A stretch of DNA of 64,000 bases from Burhinus oedicnemus (lineage: Eukaryota; Chordata; Aves; Charadriiformes; Burhinidae), in the NCBI GenBank assembly GCA_008921705.1, contig VFFE01007030.1:1035201-1099200 (forward strand), read 5' to 3'. The notes beneath the pieces were generated by a model that did no database searches, was not told the origin of the DNA, and saw nothing but the letters and a program-made list of their open reading frames with translations. Positions 25,891 through 37,247 of this stretch are shown here, in pieces. The number at the start of each line of letters is the position of its first letter. The stretch's first letter is position 1. The translations under genes were made by a program, and so were the position numbers.

Positions 25891-28800
25891 GGAAAGAAAT
25901 CTTAACCAAAATGTGACCTTAGCAGATGTAATCCAATCTGATTTCCACTACATTAGCCTACGGATGCTTATGCAACTGCATAGCACAGCAACTGAGAGAC
26001 AAAACAATGGAAGTTTTAAAGCTTTATTTATTGCTCGTTCTCAAAACATTCAATCGCCATCATGCTTCAACTGCCAAATCTAAATTAGAGAGTTTAAAAA
26101 AAAGAAAAAAGTACTCTTCAGGGGAACATTAGAGCTCTATAGAGAGGTGTGAGCTCAAGGAGATGGAGCATCTGGCTAGAGACCAACTTGCCTTTAAGTC
26201 CAGACCAAGTGGACCCATATGGATAGCTTTTAGAAAATCGTAAGTGGTAACAAGTAGAAAAATTCCCTCCCTTCCATGTTCAGCCTCCTTTTTTGGCATT
26301 AGTAATTAAACTGTACTTACTGCCTTTAGCAGATTACAGAAACTTCCATCAGAATTTAAACAATTTTCATATAATCTAATCACTTCCTTATTTATGTATG
26401 CTTACCCCAATTTTTCCTCCTCTTTCAATTGGATTGCTGTGTAATATTACAAAGCATAACAAAAGCTGTTTTGCTACTAATTAAGTGCACCAGAGCAGTA
26501 TATTAATCTCTTCTTTCAAAAGCACAAGGGAAATGCATCAACTCTCAGCCTAAAGGTTTAAAGCATACTAGAATTAGTAAAGTAAAAGGTCAAAAAGAGT
26601 ACCATTTAAGTTTTCTTATGTCCTACATCTACAGACTGCTAGAAGTATTCAGTCATTTACACTTTTGCTAACATTCTAATTCTGTACAATGTTCAGCAAC
26701 TAAGTTATAAATCTCTGCTAGCGATCAATAATACATTTAAAGTCATCTCTCGCATGAATTTGGCACAGGTCACATTTATAATTTGCACAGCTTTGTTTTC
26801 CTTCTGTTTTCTTACTCAGTATGCAACTGTGCACTGCTTCCTTCCTTTGGTACTACCCAACTAGTGAACACATGCAGGACATTACTCAAACTGTTAATAC
26901 CAGTATCTCATAGAGTACCCTCCAGAAGTCAGGATCTACGAGTATTTCCATTGTAAGGGAAATCACTCATTTACTTTGGTTGTAAATTTTCTTATTTGTC
27001 ACCAAAACTTAGCAGAGGAAATAAATTTGGGAACCAAATTATGCAAGTTTGCTACCTGCTCTCTGATCTATCCTGCTTTTGCGTAAAATTAAAAGTAATA
27101 ATTTTCATACTTCTTAAAAACATGTGTGCTTCATTAAAATGAAAAAAGTAATAAAGAGAATGAGATAGTTATTCCCTAAAAAAAAAAAGATAATCATCCC
27201 ATCCACTAACCAATCCTCTCTCCAGTGAATTTAACAGAGGCTTTCACATCAAGAAATTAATCTTTTTTATTCTCTGCCAAAAATTTCATGTATAATACTA
27301 TAATAATTATTATATATACACACACACTAATAAACATGTAAGTATAAATTCTAAAAACATAACTGAGTTATGAAGTACAGTACCCACTTTACAATGGGAA
27401 AACTGTATTTCACAGAAATGATTCATATCTTCATAAAGAATAGTATTGTTATGTTCTGATTGCTCATGAATAGTAGTTAACACACAGGAAAATTACAGTG
27501 AAGACTAAGAAGCTTTTACCAATGGCACCACGTTAATCATATGAGCTAACCCTAGAATCATGCCTAGCATTTATTTTTTATTTTCTCCCACTCCAAACCA
27601 TAAAAAACTATAAATTGCCACAACTTCCATCAGCATCTCATCATAAATTAACTTCAATGTGTTCTTTCCTATGTTAACTAACACACCTTTTTACCTTTTG
27701 GGGTGCACTGTTAGGTGATTTTCCTAATGCCAAACAGTACATCACCCTCAGAAGCAAATCAGAGCCCACAATATTTCCAGACAGATTTATGCTTAATCCA
27801 TCAGATACCACAGTCCCCTAAATAGCATGCAGTAATAATCTGTCTGTATTGCTAAGCTGGAAGACAAATACGGCAATCAAACCCCTGAAGAAAGGAAAAA
27901 AAATGTGATAGCCTGGAGAAGAAAAGGGAGCAGGACACAAACCCAGTGGAAGCTAGACTATGATTCAGAATGAGGTACATTCTCCTCTCCTCCCCCTAAA
28001 AGAGTGTTACTGATAAAAACATTGCACAGACAGACATATGTATTAGGATAAAGCCCCAGTTATCATTTATACACTTAAAACTATTTAACTATGCAGCCAA
28101 AAGGAAAGAAACAAAAATAGAACAAACAGGGCAACCTCCATGACACATCCTGATCACGATGGATGAACAATGAACTGAATATTTCCAGCTGGACAGCACT
28201 ATGGGATGTATTAGCCAAAAGCCAAGCACAGGTTTCTCATTTCAGTCCAGCGTTAGGCAGGCAAGTAAAGTCTTGAGAAACTGGTTGTCATAGGAAAGTA
28301 GATTTGAAAGTCTCAATTCAGATACAATAAAGAATAAAATACAATGTAAAAAAAGTTAAAAATCAGTCATTGCCTGACAGAGTTGTCATAACACGCTCTC
28401 TCTCTTAATTTCCGTCATGACATGAACTGAGAACACAGAATACTCTGCTGAATAGTTTTGATTCACTTCATACTGCTTGCACTTTCTTAATCTAACAGAA
28501 AGGTATACTATAAAGTTGAGTGAGGCTTGGGTATTTTTATTCCCCAATTACTCTTTCTGCCAGGTTTTTTTCATACTCTCTTGTTTTGCTTCAAGCTTCA
28601 GATGCAAGAAAACTTGAAAATAAATGGTAAAAGCCAAATTGAAACCACCGTGTTTTACTACACGAACAATCAAAATCAGTGATACTTGGCAAAATTTCAT
28701 CTCGCAGCAGTTTGACCTTGCTGGTTTAAAAACTGACCAGTTTGCAGACAGAAACCAAACCAAAACAAAAACCCACCAAACAAAATTGTGAAATAACTTG

Positions 28801-30162
28801 TACCTTCCTGGAATCCTAAAAGTGCAAAAAAATTTAAGTAATATTCTCCTACAACACAGGTGATTCCATTTCTTGTCCTGACAACCACACACCTGAGGTA
28901 AAGCCAGTCCAGTGCCCCAGTGCTTCCATTTCCTGAGAAGTTACATAGGGATAGTGATGCTTATCTCTTTAGTGAAGAGCTTCGAGATGTACAGATAAGA
29001 AGTGCTAGGGAATGAATAAATGATGTTATAGAGATGATTATTTCATTTTAAAGTATATGCTTACATCAAACATAGGTGTCAAAACAGTAAAGTGGGAAAT
29101 AATGAACAAACATCTGATAACAAAGAAAAAAGTAATACATTATGTACTTTCAACTTCGTCTTTGAAATTTTCTATGTTAAACACCCATATTTTTGGTTGC
29201 TTAGCAATACTGTATGGCTTCTAGATATGACTTCATATTAGAAGTTTTGGAAATTTGGGTTTTGAGTTCACAATCATGACCAAGAAAAAAGTGTTCTTAA
29301 ATTTAAGATTGACACAACTGCAATACCAAGTAATTTTCCTTCCATTTCGTGACACTCCTTTGTGTATGCCAGTCTAGATACAAAGTCACAAACTGACAGA
29401 AAGTCACAGACAGATCTCATGACTGCTTTCTGAAAAACGATGGCCTTCCTGAATTCTCTGTGTTGGGAGGTTATATGAATTGCATAGCCAGTACTTAGCA
29501 GCGGGGGAAAGACTGCACACTGACATACTGAAATCTTTTCAACTGATGATGAGTTATTCCACATCAGATGCTCCTCAATTAGTTTTCTTACGTGCTCTTG
29601 GCCACAGTAAATGTCATGCAAACTTAACTTTTGTGTCAGTGAGGTACATTACCTCACCTTTTCCATGCACTCAAAAAAAACCCTGGGCACGTGGACTCAG
29701 GGTAGAACAGAAAACAATCTGTGTCAAGGGAAAGCCTGCCGCTGGGTACAACCCACCCATTCTGCTCTGACCAACAACTGGGACTGCTGCACTTGTAGTA
29801 AATGTTATCCAATGGCACTGATCAACATCAAAGATTTCTCTCCTGTTTTGATGCTCTTTAATAAGTGCAATCTGAATAACAACTAGGCAAAGTAAATTGA
29901 AATACTGGTTATTGTCTGCATACCGAAAGCAGAAAAATGAAATATGGAGGGAACTGCATCTTTTTGGAACTGTGGGCAAAAAGTGTCCTACTACAAGATT
30001 AACATACTTTACTATTAGCATTTCCCTCATTTTTCATTTTTTCTTACCAATAGCAAGGATCTTAAGGGTAACATGTTGCGCACAGGGCTTAGACTGGGAA
30101 GGCATTTGCCCTAAAGCATCTTTTCTCTGAATGTGTCTTTCTCTCTTAATCTGCAACAATAT

Positions 30163-30335
30163 GGTCTGATTTTGAGAAACAGAACACTGCCAGCTTCTAT
30201 TGATTTCAGCAAGGACTGAGGATGCATTTTCCTTAAAGTTTCCTCAGGCTAACTTTATTAGTGGGTCTAATAAAACTACCACCTTTCCCTGCAAATTTCA
30301 TCTTTGAAAATCAGGTGTTGAGCCTCTTTAGATGC
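30163..30335. mobile_element. degraded palindromic interspersed repeat (MITE-like)
   Basis: The left end, 'ctgattttgagaaacagaacactgccagcttctattgatttcagcaaggactgagg', and the right end, 'tttgaaaatcagg', resemble the two ends of a palindromic repeat widespread in turtles, crocodilians and birds. That repeat has the general form 'ctgatttt...agctccattgacttcagtgg...ttgaaaatcagg'. The middle does not match and may be an insertion or decay. Family name is uncertain, and the match is from memory. Confidence 0.4.
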
Positions 30336-30808
30336 CATTGAACTAACTTAACTCATAGTGGGTATTTTGATGAAATCTGGAAAATATATGGCTCTTCCAC
30401 ACACTACCTACAACCAGAATCTCCTAAACTTCAGGGACAAAGAGGTGTTTCTACCATGCATTTAGGACTGGTAACAGCTCTCATCTGCTCCTCCATACCT
30501 GAGCTTCTTGATAATCCTCTTCTCTAGTTTGCACAGAGACAGATAACTATAACCTAGGACACATAATTCTCAAGTGAAACACTAGGGGCAATGTGCAGCC
30601 ATTAAGGAGAACATGTGTGGCTTCAACATTAAATCTTACTCTTTCTGGAAACATGAGGCAATAGCAATTTGTTTTAAAAAGAAGAACATTCATGGTTCAT
30701 TAGCACACTGCCCATTCTCACACTAAACAGTAAAGGGAAAATAAATTTTCTGTTATAGCATAGATAAAGCTCTAATAGCAACAGATAAGTAGAGGAATCT
30801 ACTTTTAT

Positions 30809-30882
30809 TTATATATATACACACACATATTTATACAAATTTTATATATACACACATATATATGTATATATACACATATATT
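30809..30882. repeat. TA/CA microsatellite
   Basis: Alternating (TA)n and (CA)n tracts such as ATATATATACACACACATAT are interrupted twice by AT-rich spacers. Likely polymorphic in length. Confidence 0.9.
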
Positions 30883-31058
30883 AAAAAAGTAACCAATGGT
30901 AAATGCTATTCCCAGGATAAATATAGGAAAAAACATGAAATATAAAAATGAAAATCCAGCTTCCCCTCAAAGATGCCTTTCTATGGCTTTCACATTACCT
31001 AGATCCATCTGTCAAAGCAGATTCTGCAATAAGGTTGTGTAACTGACACATCAAAAAT

Positions 31059-31165
31059 TATGGCTCTGATTCAGGAAAAATTTAGTCCATCTCTGTCCAG
31101 TTAAGCATTTAAGTACATGCTGAAAGTCCTGTTGAAGTTATGGACATGCCCAGGCATTTTTCTTG
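31059..31165. mobile_element. degraded ancient amniote repeat
   Basis: The order of words 'gattcagg', 'ttaagcatttaagtacatgctgaaagtcctgttgaagttatgg' follows a common amniote repeat of the form 'gattcagcaaagcacttaagcatgtgcttaa...ccattgaagtcaatggg'. Divergence is high, and borders and family name are uncertain. Confidence 0.4.
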
Positions 31166-31695
31166 AATGGGAAAAGTTGACTTGAGGGAAGCTTATAAGA
31201 ACACATTTATTTTTCAGAATTAATGTCCTTCCTCATCTAAAAACAAGACCATGAATAACACACAAGACTGTGGATCAGTGATGACAATACAGCAAATGTC
31301 AGAGGAAAAAGGAGAGATTTATCTTGACAATCTGCAGGAAAACCTGCATAACTCTAACCAGTGCCAAAAGTGCCAGATGCAGGATTTTACATAAATGCCA
31401 TAGAAATTGGAGAACCTTAAGGTTACGATGACTTCAGCCTCTGAAATGTGACACAGGGAATGCATGTCCATGGCGAAGCTTGCAGTGCAGCTGCCAGACA
31501 GCTAAACATATCCTATCTTAAAACTAGGTCAGGCAATGACGGTACCTGACCAGGGTGCATGGTGGCTGTATGATTTGTTAGATTAAAGATAGGAACTGAT
31601 GTATGCTACAATTGCTTCCTCAAGCTGAAACACATATAGTAAAGGGAGGGTATATATTGAGTCCCCAGCTGTGGGACTGTTTTATGTATGGCACC

Positions 31696-31726
31696 TATAT
31701 AAGGAAGTGTCATAAGAGCAGCATCT
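31696..31726 (+). promoter_or_regulatory. TATA-box-like element with downstream small frame
   Basis: TATATAAGG at 31696-31704 is a strong TATA-box match. The expected start would be near 31726. An ATG in reasonable context (GCAGCAATGA, 31757) follows and opens a 44-codon frame with no recognisable domain. It could be a promoter, an LTR remnant or coincidence in AT-rich DNA. No LTR termini or polyadenylation pattern were found. Confidence 0.2.
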
Positions 31727-34282
31727 TTCACATCTGAATTACACTACACTGCAGCAATGAAGCTTCAGGAGGATCAAGTTCAACTTGAAAAAATGTTTGA
31801 GTTACCCTTCAGGAGAAATATAGTACTTGTGAGGGAAAGGAAAAGGCCACAGCAAAACCAGACCCATTACGTGGCTTGGAATCTGTGGCACTAAACTCAG
31901 TCACAACATAAGCAGTGGCCCCTAAAGAATTTTGATACTGCAGTCTTGGACCTGCCCATTCCAAAGGTGCCAGATTTAAGCATGCCATTAAATTTGAAGA
32001 GAGGAGAGGAAGACAAAAATTTCACACTGGTACCTGGAAAATTGATGCCTTCATGGAAATCATAAGTTAATATTAATTAACATATATTTCTAAAAAAAAA
32101 CCAAAGCAAAAAAAAAAAAAAACCCAACACATCACAGGTGCGGTTCCTATCTGTTTTTTTCCAGTCACAAAAAACCCCAACAATATACAAGAATAATAAA
32201 CTAAACTATAAATAAATCCAGCTTGTGGATTTACTTATAGTCTTTACTTATAGTCAAATATTAAGCAGCTTCAGTGCTTGTGAAAGAAAGGAAACTTCCT
32301 TTCTTCAATGACTTCCAAAATTCTGAGAGTGAAATTTTAGCATTCATCAGTGTGAATTCTTGTCTTGCAAATATACTACTCAGGAAGTTTCTGGTTAGCA
32401 ATTAGTGAGATCATATGTAGTGGTCTATACAGATTAAAAGACAAAGAAATGCCCAAGAGTGATTAAAGATGTAACAATACAGACATTACCAAGCCGAGAA
32501 GATGATGAAGGAGCCCTGCATCCTTTCCACAGGCATTTTGTTATCTCAATCTATATCCATGCCTGTAGGTTAGATTCTGCTCATGGCAGCATCAGAACAA
32601 CAGGAATATTTTCAGTTAGTCAGCTTCAAACAGGCTACCTCAGAAGCAAATTCAGCTGAAAAAGTTGAGCAAGAATGCTTCTCTAGAAAAGCTGTAGTTT
32701 ACATTCTGCTTCACACCTGGCCTACACAAAATGTGCTGAAGGCAGAACCAAGCACTACTTTCTCCCCTGGTTTTTATCTTGTGAATGCTAGAGCATCAAG
32801 TATGACAAAGATAAAACTAAAGAAAGTGGAAGTTAATACCCAGGCCCCTGCTCCAATGCCCAACATGAACCTAACAACAAGGAATGCAGAATAGGCTCAG
32901 CTTTGCTGCTCTGCCACCAGAAGGCTCCACATACAGCAAGGGGAAGACTGCCAGAAGGCAAGGGAGGAACCAGACTGAATTTCTGCCAGCCAATATATTC
33001 TCTCATGCCAATTCTTCTAAGAGGGAAGAGGGTAAGGCACCAACAGAAAGCTCCTTGGTGCCCTCCTGATTCAGTGGGATAAATCAGCTCCTACAAAGTA
33101 GGGCAGTCCCCTCTACTTCCATATTCCAATGCAATGCTCTATATGACCAGTCCAGCCAAGGCTGGTCTCTGATTCTGTATACTGGCACAGCACGTTGTGA
33201 GAGGTGGGGGCTGCATTTTTGCCATCATAAACTCCGTTCTGAGTAAGAGCTACGTTAAAGTCCCAACACCTCTACAAGAAATTTTACCATCACTGCTCCA
33301 TGCCAATTACATGACGCAAATATAAGTTTTGGACTCTGCTGGGGGGGATGAGGAAAAAAAAAATAAATTTGAAAACAGCTGCATTTTCCAGTTCTTCTAC
33401 CAACCAACTTGTTCTCTAAGCCTGGCTGTGTTACAGCAATCATCATGTTACACTCACTGGGAGTATGCCTAAGCATACACATGTACATGCATGTTTGAAT
33501 GCATACACACACACTAAAGTTATAATACATGTGTAAATTTCATTCTGTATTCACTCATTTGCTGTAAGCACCATTCCTAATGGAAAATAGACCATGTCTC
33601 CTTTTTAAGGGAATGATTAGGACCACATGTTTCACTGACTCTTATGCTGAGGACCTTGCCGATACTTTAGAAACCAAATTACTAACAGCATACTAAACTT
33701 CTTATTTCCCTCGTGGAAACCACTGGCTACTAACTTAGTGAATATGAATACATTTGTCCCTAAACATGCAGGTAATCATCACATAAAGCTAGAGGCCTAA
33801 AATGAGTAGGTACGGGGCAGATGAGAGCAAGGTTCATATGCAATAGTAACATATTCTATAACCGAATGACTTTGTTTATCTGAGAAACCCAGTATTACAT
33901 CACTTTTCCTAAAGAGAATATAAACAGCACATTTTTGAAGAAACAGTTACTTAATGTGCAACTTGTCACCGCTATCAGCTTTAACATAATAAAATACATG
34001 TGGAAAATCCCTTGAAGCAAACCTTCTGCAAAGCAGATTCTTCCCTAGTCTGGGTCAGAGGGTGTGTATGTCTATGAAGGAAATGCTATCTCTCTCTCTC
34101 CCTCTTTCACACACCCACTCGCTGTAGGTCATACAGCAGAGCTCACTGTTGTGATGTGTCTGCTGTATGCGTGGCATCAGCTCCTAGAGGTAAAGAAATT
34201 ACCATTGTTTCTTGGGGAGCATCTGTGCCTTGTAAAGAAAACCAACAAATCACACTTCAACATATTAAATAGCAGCACACAT

Positions 34283-34485
34283 TGAAGCTTCAATCAAGGA
34301 TCTCTAAAGTACTTTGCAGACAATGAACGAAACATGTTTCAGCGAGGTAAATATTACTCTTCATGTTTTGTAAATATGGAAACTGCAGCACTACCTAGCT
34401 GAATAACTTAACCAAAGTCACTCAGAAAAACCATGGAAGCGACAAGCATTATAATCAAGCTCCAGACTCTGTAATTTTGGAACCA
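34283..34485 (+). mobile_element. MIR-like ancient SINE
   Basis: The series 'tctctaaagtactttgcagacaatgaac', 'gaggtaaatattactcttcatgttttgtaaatatggaaactgcag' and 'taacttaaccaaagtcactcagaaa' follows, in order, the 3' half of MIR/CORE-SINE-type elements (cactttacaaacattaa, gaggtatatta...ttacagatgaggaaactgag, taagtgacttgcccaaggtcacacag). Substitutions are many, as expected for a relic that predates the bird lineage. The element is dead and noncoding. Confidence 0.6.
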
Positions 34486-36089
34486 CCAGACTTCAACCAT
34501 TAAATTTGGATGGAAGTTTCCACAGCCTGATCTGGCAAGGTACAAAACATCTCTGGGCAGTAGATAAAGCCCCTCATTTCTCTTTGACTCAATGAGAAAT
34601 ATTGGTACTAACACATCAGGGACAGACAAGCCAAGGCAGTTTGCCCCAAATTCTGTTTTAAGAGGTTAAAGGAAGTTCTCCAATAAATGGATCATAGTAC
34701 GCCCTGTATTTTACACTAGCTCCTAGGCAATTCCTGTGTAGGACCCTGAAGGACCACTCTGGCACTAACCACATTTTCTGTAACTAAGCACACTTCAGCC
34801 TAGCCTGATAAACATTTCCTAGCACAGCTCTGTCAAGATGATTTTGACAACACAACTTTTATACTATAGCTTTATTCTATGAGCAAAGGTTGATAATTTT
34901 TTTTCAAATTCTGACATGCAGAAGCAGTAAATATTAATGAGAAAGCAACCATTACACCCTTATTTTTTTTTAACTTCATAGCCTTAAACTTAGACCTCCA
35001 AATCAAGTATACCATCTTTAAGTCATTCTAGTATTTTATCCCTTATGGTATCATAAATCTTGAAACTGTTCAAATTATTCTGTGGCACTCTATTTGTTCT
35101 TAAAGTTTATGTCAGAAATAGAATAACCTGTTCCATTTCTGTAAGCAAAGAAAAAAAGGATATAGCTGAATAATATTAAGAGCAATAGAGAAAACAGATG
35201 AGGAGGTATACAGATATGTAAATTTTCCATTTACATATGGCAAATCAGTCATTTAATGCCATTACAGAATTATTTTTGCAGTTTGAGTTGACATTTCTTT
35301 TCATTATACAGTAGAATGTCTCCAAAAACTGCTGGCAAAAGAGAGTTATAGGTGAGCAGCAGCAATGGGTTAATAAAAGATGGTATGCTATTAGATAAAC
35401 CTTTTACAGGTTTGCATCTGAAAGTCATAACATAACCTTTTATTTCATGTGTCACTGTGACAGAAGGTTTTCAAGGCAGAGTTCTTGAAACTGCAAGATG
35501 TTAAACAGATGTACTGTACAGCCTTCCAGATTTAAATCATGAGAACTGCATTGCAGCCTGTGTGTTGTATCCCCATTTTTTTTCCTTATCAGCTTTGGAT
35601 GCTTTAAATAAAACCGTCTGGTTTAAGCACCTTTTTTTTTCTTTAGCTTTTTTTTTTTTTTATACAGACCCCAAAAGTCACTTCCTCCCCCCTTTCTTTT
35701 CTTTTTTTCTTCAGACTAGAAGAGGTTATTCAAAAATACGTCTTTTAGGCAGGGAAATCTCTCTTTCCCATTATTCTGCAGGTGCTGGCAATGCGATCCA
35801 ATTTGTTTGTGTAAAGAAGTCATCCACTGTAGAAATAGGCAAGAATGATATCAGTAAAAAGAAATAAAAACAGACCTGCTGAAATTTCAGCTTGAACATG
35901 TCTCTAAACTACTGAAATATTGATAATCCACTTCCTTTTGAGTTTCCACTGTTACTTACACTCTGGCAAACCTCTATTAAGAAATGTTTGCATAGTCCTA
36001 CAATTTAGCTTGCATGCCTAGTCAGATGCCACCACTTGTGCCTTTGAAACAATTAATGCAGTCATACTTTAAATACATAGAGTAATTTA
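34486..36089. other. noncoding stretch with pyrimidine-rich tract
   Basis: AT-rich sequence with no recognised exon. A T- and C-rich segment at about 35572-35712 contains several runs of 8-14 T. The plus-strand frame at 35562-35867 runs through this low-complexity tract and is not considered a gene. Confidence 0.55.
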
Positions 36090-36745
36090 GATCATCAGGG
36101 ACCTCTGCTAGCCTTCTAGTCCAAATCCCTTGTAAAGCAGGGCCAACTTTAAAGTCAGATGAGGCTGTTCAGGGTCTTATTCAGTCACGTATTGACTGTC
36201 TCTAAGGATGAAGATTTCACAGCGTCTCTGATCCAAAGCCTCACTAACTCTTCTGTGAAACTTTTCTTCCTTATATCTAATCAGAATTTCCCTTGCTGCA
36301 ACTTGTGTCCATTGTCTCTTATCCCATCAACATGTACTTCTGGTGCTATTATTTGACTAATTTAGTGCAACATGGAATTGGTATTTCTCACAAGGGCACA
36401 CTGCTGACTCATTCTCAACTTGATGTCCATGAAGACCTTCGGGTCTTTAACTGTAAAGCTGCTTTCTATACAGTTAATCCCTAACCTAGCTGCATGGGGC
36501 TATTTTATCTCAGGTACAGGACTCCACATTTGCTTTTCTTGGACTTCAGGAGTTTCCTGCTAGCCCATTTGTCCAACCTGTGAAGGTCCCTCTGAACGGC
36601 GGTCCTACCCTCCAGCATATCAACTACTCTCCCCAGTTTGGTGTCACTTGCAAACTTGCTGAGGTTCGCTAAGTCCCACTGTCCAAGTCATTAATGAGGA
36701 GTTTAAACAGTATTGGCCTCAGTATGGACCCCCGGGGAAACAGAC
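36090..36745 (-). mobile_element. CR1 LINE fragment, antisense, with internal deletion
   Basis: Read on the plus strand this is the reverse complement of a CR1 3' region. It contains 'gggacctctg...cttctagtccaaatccc...aaagcagggccaac', 'cttgtgtccattgtctcttatccc', 'cacaagggcacactgctgactca', 'ccatgaagaccttcgggtcttta', 'aggtacaggactccacatttgctttt', 'agtttggtgtcacttgcaaacttgctgagg' and 'cagtattggcctcagtatggaccc'. CR1 ORF2 therefore runs on the minus strand with its 3' end at the left. Between about 36345 and 36366 the sequence jumps over a segment that in the consensus I remember spans roughly 200 or more bases, so the copy carries an internal deletion. It is more diverged than the copy at 13 kb, hence older, and it is non-functional. 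Confidence 0.9.
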
Positions 36746-37177
36746 TGTATCATATATACCATTAGGTATACAAAGGCTGAACTCACAAACTGTATTGTAT
36801 GTTCCATGCAACACTACAGAAAATAAATGAAGTTTCCAATTAATAAAGATATGTACATTCACTAAATTGGACAAATAATTTTGTAGTAGTCAGCATACTA
36901 CAATGGCTAGAACTTACACTATATCATAATGGCATTTATGCTTTTTGCACAGATGCATATCTTTTAATTGACATTGCTGGTATTCTTCATAGGTTATTCA
37001 GTGCTACAGAGAAATGTGGCATGTAAATGAATGGAGGAAGCACACTCCTTGATCCAAAGAATTTAAAAAACCAACCTCAATAAAATACATGAGATAAAAA
37101 AGACAAGCATATCAGCCATCACACCAGAGAACTGAGTGAATACATCTAGATATTAAAATTGCAATTACTCCCCTGCC

Positions 37178-37247
37178 AAAAAAAAAAAACCAAAACCAAA
37201 AAAACCCCAAAAAACAAAAACCAGCAAAAAACCCAAAAGGACAAAAG
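37178..37247. repeat. A/C-rich low-complexity tract
   Basis: A runs separated by C blocks (AAAACC, AAAACCCC, AAAACAAAAACC) over about 70 bases, similar in composition to the tracts at 16.2 and 48.1 kb. Confidence 0.85.

Larger units (their letters stand above)
21983..30162. other. noncoding stretch with long poly(A) runs
   Basis: No exon or RNA gene was recognised. Pure A runs occur at 23934-23963 (30 A) and 25864-25890 (27 A), neither preceded by a repeat that I can name. A TA/CA microsatellite lies at about 27311-27328. A short fragment at about 27375-27425 ('acccactttacaatgggaaaactg') resembles the core of MIR-like SINEs. Frames at 25045-25296 and 25304-25603 show no known domain. Confidence 0.5.
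30336..34282. other. noncoding stretch
   Basis: Besides the items listed separately, this contains an A-rich tract at 32092-32129. The overlapping frames at 32459-33069 show no known domain. No exon was recognised. Confidence 0.5.
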
